64,000 nucleotides of DNA, from assembly GCA_016223085.1 (NCBI GenBank), contig JACRPS010000010.1:62001-126000 (forward strand). Direction: 5' to 3'. Shown here piece by piece: positions 62,162 to 64,000 of this stretch. Each line of letters begins with the position of its first letter. Positions within the stretch are counted from its first letter, which is position 1. The stretch comes from Chloroflexota bacterium. Its GTDB lineage: Bacteria > Chloroflexota > Anaerolineae > Aggregatilineales > Phototrophicaceae. The notes under the pieces are model-generated. The model searched no databases, was not told where the DNA came from, and saw only the letters and a program-made list of their open reading frames with translations. A program made the position numbers and the translations under genes.

Positions 62162-63834
62162 AACGCTTTCCGCTGCCGGTCTGGCTGTTTGCGCTGGCGC
62201 TGGCGATTCTTACGTCGCTGCCGTATCTGGTCGGCTGGTGGAGCACGCCGGCAGGCTGGCAGTACAGCGGCGCGGCGGCAGTGCCGGTCGGCGCGCAGGT
62301 GGATTTTAACAGCCATCTCGCTAAAATGTGGCAGGGCAGTCGCGGCCAGTGGGACTATCACCTGCTGTTCACGCACGAGCCGCATCCCGGCCTGCCGCTG
62401 GTGCAGGGCTTTTACGTGGCGCTCGGCGCGCTGGCGCAGGTTACGCTGCTCAGCCTGCCCGCTGCGTACCATATCGCGCGGTTTATCCTCACAATTGGTC
62501 TGGTGCTGGCGCTGTGGGCGTTCGCCAGCCATTTTCTGGAAAAACGGAGCGAACGCTGGCTGGCGCTGCTGTTTGGCACCATCGCCAGCGGGTGGAGCTG
62601 GCTGCTGCTGGCGCTTGACCCGGCCATGACCGCGCAGCTTTCCCCGATTGAATTCTGGCTGACCGACGCCTTCAACCTGCTTGGCGCGTTTGTCATGCCG
62701 CACTTCGCTGCGGTGGTGATCGTGCAGATTGTGATCGTGCTGGCGTTCGAGGGGTGGGTCAGAACCCCTCCCCCTGACTCCCTCTCCATACATGGACAGG
62801 GGGGGCAGGTAGGGACACGATATATCGTGTCCCTACCGGTGATCGTACTGACTCTGGCGCTGGCGGCGCAGGCGATCATCCAGCCATATGCGGCGCTGCT
62901 GTTTGGGCCGCTGCTGGTGATACTGGCGGGCTACCACGTCTTTTCGACGCAAAAGTTGTCACTCCGCCGCGCGCTGTGGCTGCTGCTGCCGCTTAACATT
63001 TATGCGGCGCTGATGCTGTACCAGTACGTGGCGTTACACAGCCATCCGGTCTGGAGTAGCTTTGCCGAGCAGAACCAAACCCTGTCACCGCTGGTGACAT
63101 ATTACCTCCTGGGTTATCTGCCGTTCATCCTCCCGATGGCGTTTGGCCTGCGCACTTTCCTGATGGACAGACCAGATGATCGCTGGTGGATGCCGATTCT
63201 ATGGGTGGCGCTGGTGGCGATGCTGCTGTACGCGCCGTTTCCGACGCAGCGACGTTATCTGCTAGGCGTACAGACGCCGCTGGCGATGCTGGCGGCTTAC
63301 GGCTGGTCGCGGGCCGTGCTGCCGTGCCTGTCGAGAAGGCTGCGTCCGCTGGCGTCCATCGTCTACTTTGGGCTGGCCTCGGTCGGGCTGATGGCTGTGA
63401 TTGCCGTGAATGCTGTGGCGCTGTCTCAGCCTGAAAGGCACACCGACGTATTTTACCAGCCCGATGAAGCGCGAGCATTCGACTGGCTGCGGCAGGAAAC
63501 CAATGATCGGAACGCGCTGGTGCTGACGGTGGCGGACGAATCCGGGCGCGGCAGCGGCGGGCGGCTGGTGGCGGCGCTGGGGCTGCGGGTGTACCTGGGG
63601 CACTGGATTGAAACGGCGGACTTTGCCGACAAAGTGGCAAACGTGCGCCACTTTTACGACCAGGCGACGACGGACGAGTGGCGCAAAACATTTCTTAAGG
63701 ATACGGGTGTTGCCTACATCTGGTATGATGAGTATGCCCGCGCGGTGGGGGATTGGAATCCGGCAGGCGCGGACTATCTGGAGCCGGTATTTACGTCTGA
63801 AAAGGTGACGATTTACCGGGTGAGCGGCCTGTAG
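62158..63834 (+). CDS. polytopic GT-C-like membrane protein carrying two repeat insertions
   Basis: 558 residues from GTG 62158, which overlaps the upstream stop (GTGA). About ten membrane segments; first loop DFNSHLAKMWQGSRGQWDYH with FTHEPHPGLPLVQGF, TQRR motif in YAPFPTQRRYLLG, and a soluble C-terminal domain (DEARAFDWLRQETNDRNALV). It is a paralogue of the protein at 44026-45615. Residues ~203-227 (TPPPDSLSIHGQGG, then VGTRYIVSLP) are the translation of a C-rich repeat and a dispersed palindrome placed side by side in the loop after segment VVIVQIVIVLAFEG. The paralogue has a shorter, unrelated loop there. Confidence 0.78.
   Translation: MKRFPLPVWLFALALAILTSLPYLVGWWSTPAGWQYSGAAAVPVGAQVDFNSHLAKMWQGSRGQWDYHLLFTHEPHPGLPLVQGFYVALGALAQVTLLSLPAAYHIARFILTIGLVLALWAFASHFLEKRSERWLALLFGTIASGWSWLLLALDPAMTAQLSPIEFWLTDAFNLLGAFVMPHFAAVVIVQIVIVLAFEGWVRTPPPDSLSIHGQGGQVGTRYIVSLPVIVLTLALAAQAIIQPYAALLFGPLLVILAGYHVFSTQKLSLRRALWLLLPLNIYAALMLYQYVALHSHPVWSSFAEQNQTLSPLVTYYLLGYLPFILPMAFGLRTFLMDRPDDRWWMPILWVALVAMLLYAPFPTQRRYLLGVQTPLAMLAAYGWSRAVLPCLSRRLRPLASIVYFGLASVGLMAVIAVNAVALSQPERHTDVFYQPDEARAFDWLRQETNDRNALVLTVADESGRGSGGRLVAALGLRVYLGHWIETADFADKVANVRHFYDQATTDEWRKTFLKDTGVAYIWYDEYARAVGDWNPAGADYLEPVFTSEKVTIYRVSGL
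62764..62807. repeat. C-rich dispersed repeat inside a coding region
   Basis: ACCCCTCCCCCTGACTCCCT on the left, ATACATGGACAGGGGGG on the right. Directly followed by a dispersed palindrome. Confidence 0.75.
62809..62836. repeat. dispersed palindrome, copy 14, inside a coding region
   Basis: 28 bp, perfect; left arm GTAGGGACACGATA, identical to the intergenic copy at 10041-10068. In frame in the GT-C-like gene, read as VGTRYIVSLP. Confidence 0.92.
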
Positions 63835-63844
63835 AGACAGTATT

Positions 63845-64000
63845 GTGTCCATTTCGCTTCGAGAACGTAGCCTGTTCGCTCTGATCGCCCTGATCGGCGC
63901 GCTGATTATCACGCGCGGACTGGCTGCCGCGCCATCGTTCACCGACGCTTTTTATCATCTCAACGCGGCCAACCGGCTGGTAACAGGCCAGGGATTAACT
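63845..64000 (+). CDS. start of another polytopic membrane protein (partial, runs off the right edge)
   Basis: From GTG 63845 the frame stays open to the window end (52 codons): VSISLRERSLFALIALIG, then ITRGLAAAPSFTDAFYHLN and AANRLVTGQGLT. One membrane segment is followed by a first loop with D-A-F-Y-H, like the catalytic first loop of GT-C enzymes. It continues the polysaccharide region, ten bases after the preceding stop. Confidence 0.65.
   Translation, partial: MSISLRERSLFALIALIGALIITRGLAAAPSFTDAFYHLNAANRLVTGQGLT

Overview
The window is a GC-rich bacterial chromosome segment, read here as Chloroflexota (Anaerolineae-like). The grounds are a Tad pilus locus without a secretin, a DegS/DegU-like two-component pair, the pgeF-yggS-yggT-DUF167 gene order, lipoproteins with Thr/Pro-rich stalks, many multi-membrane glycosyltransferases, and several families of short dispersed palindromic repeats. 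The assignment is an inference from gene content; no rRNA, tRNA or CRISPR array is visible.

Layout. 1-16.4 kb is mostly metabolism and housekeeping: a partial 2-oxoacid:ferredoxin oxidoreductase alpha subunit behind a GntR regulator, a deoxynucleoside kinase, a transsulfuration enzyme and a cystathionine beta-synthase, an AT-rich Mrr-like nuclease, a pseudouridine synthase, an aminotransferase, RNase HI, aconitase, a DsbA-like protein, a HIT protein and FabG. 16.5-23.3 kb is a leftward run of Lon, an AlbA_2-type ATP-binding regulator, a LysM lipoprotein and a TolB-like propeller lipoprotein. 23.5-27.6 kb is a rightward run with an Ig-like surface protein, a PhnD-like lipoprotein and two GT2 glycosyltransferases. 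27.7-37.3 kb, leftward, carries a LuxR-type regulator, a DegS-like kinase, cpaB, cpaE, tadA, tadB, tadC, comF and hpf. 37.6-40.4 kb has pgeF, yggS, yggT, DUF167 and a small lipoprotein. 40.5-43.9 kb has a membrane-tethered NACHT-like/HEAT protein and a C4 zinc-ribbon coiled-coil protein.

44-64 kb is a large surface-polysaccharide region of polytopic GT-C-like proteins, two YfhO-like proteins, a polyprenyl-phosphate sugar phosphotransferase, an O-antigen ligase/polymerase with TPRs, GT39 and GT87-type enzymes. It is interrupted by one complete IS982-family element with 18-bp inverted repeats and a 7-bp target duplication.

The most interesting signal is not a gene. At least 14 copies of a 26-30 bp palindrome (outer arms GTAGGG...CCCTAC, inner arms changing together) plus C-rich, ACTGA-type, CCGCCAAG-type and CAGAG-type repeats are spread through the window. 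In the polysaccharide region several of them lie inside open reading frames, always in frame and always in loops or tails of membrane proteins. One gene takes its stop codon from a palindrome, one probably takes its start from a repeat, and one has its last codons supplied by the IS element. A 91-bp MITE with 9-bp target duplication also sits exactly between two divergent promoters at 10.6 kb.
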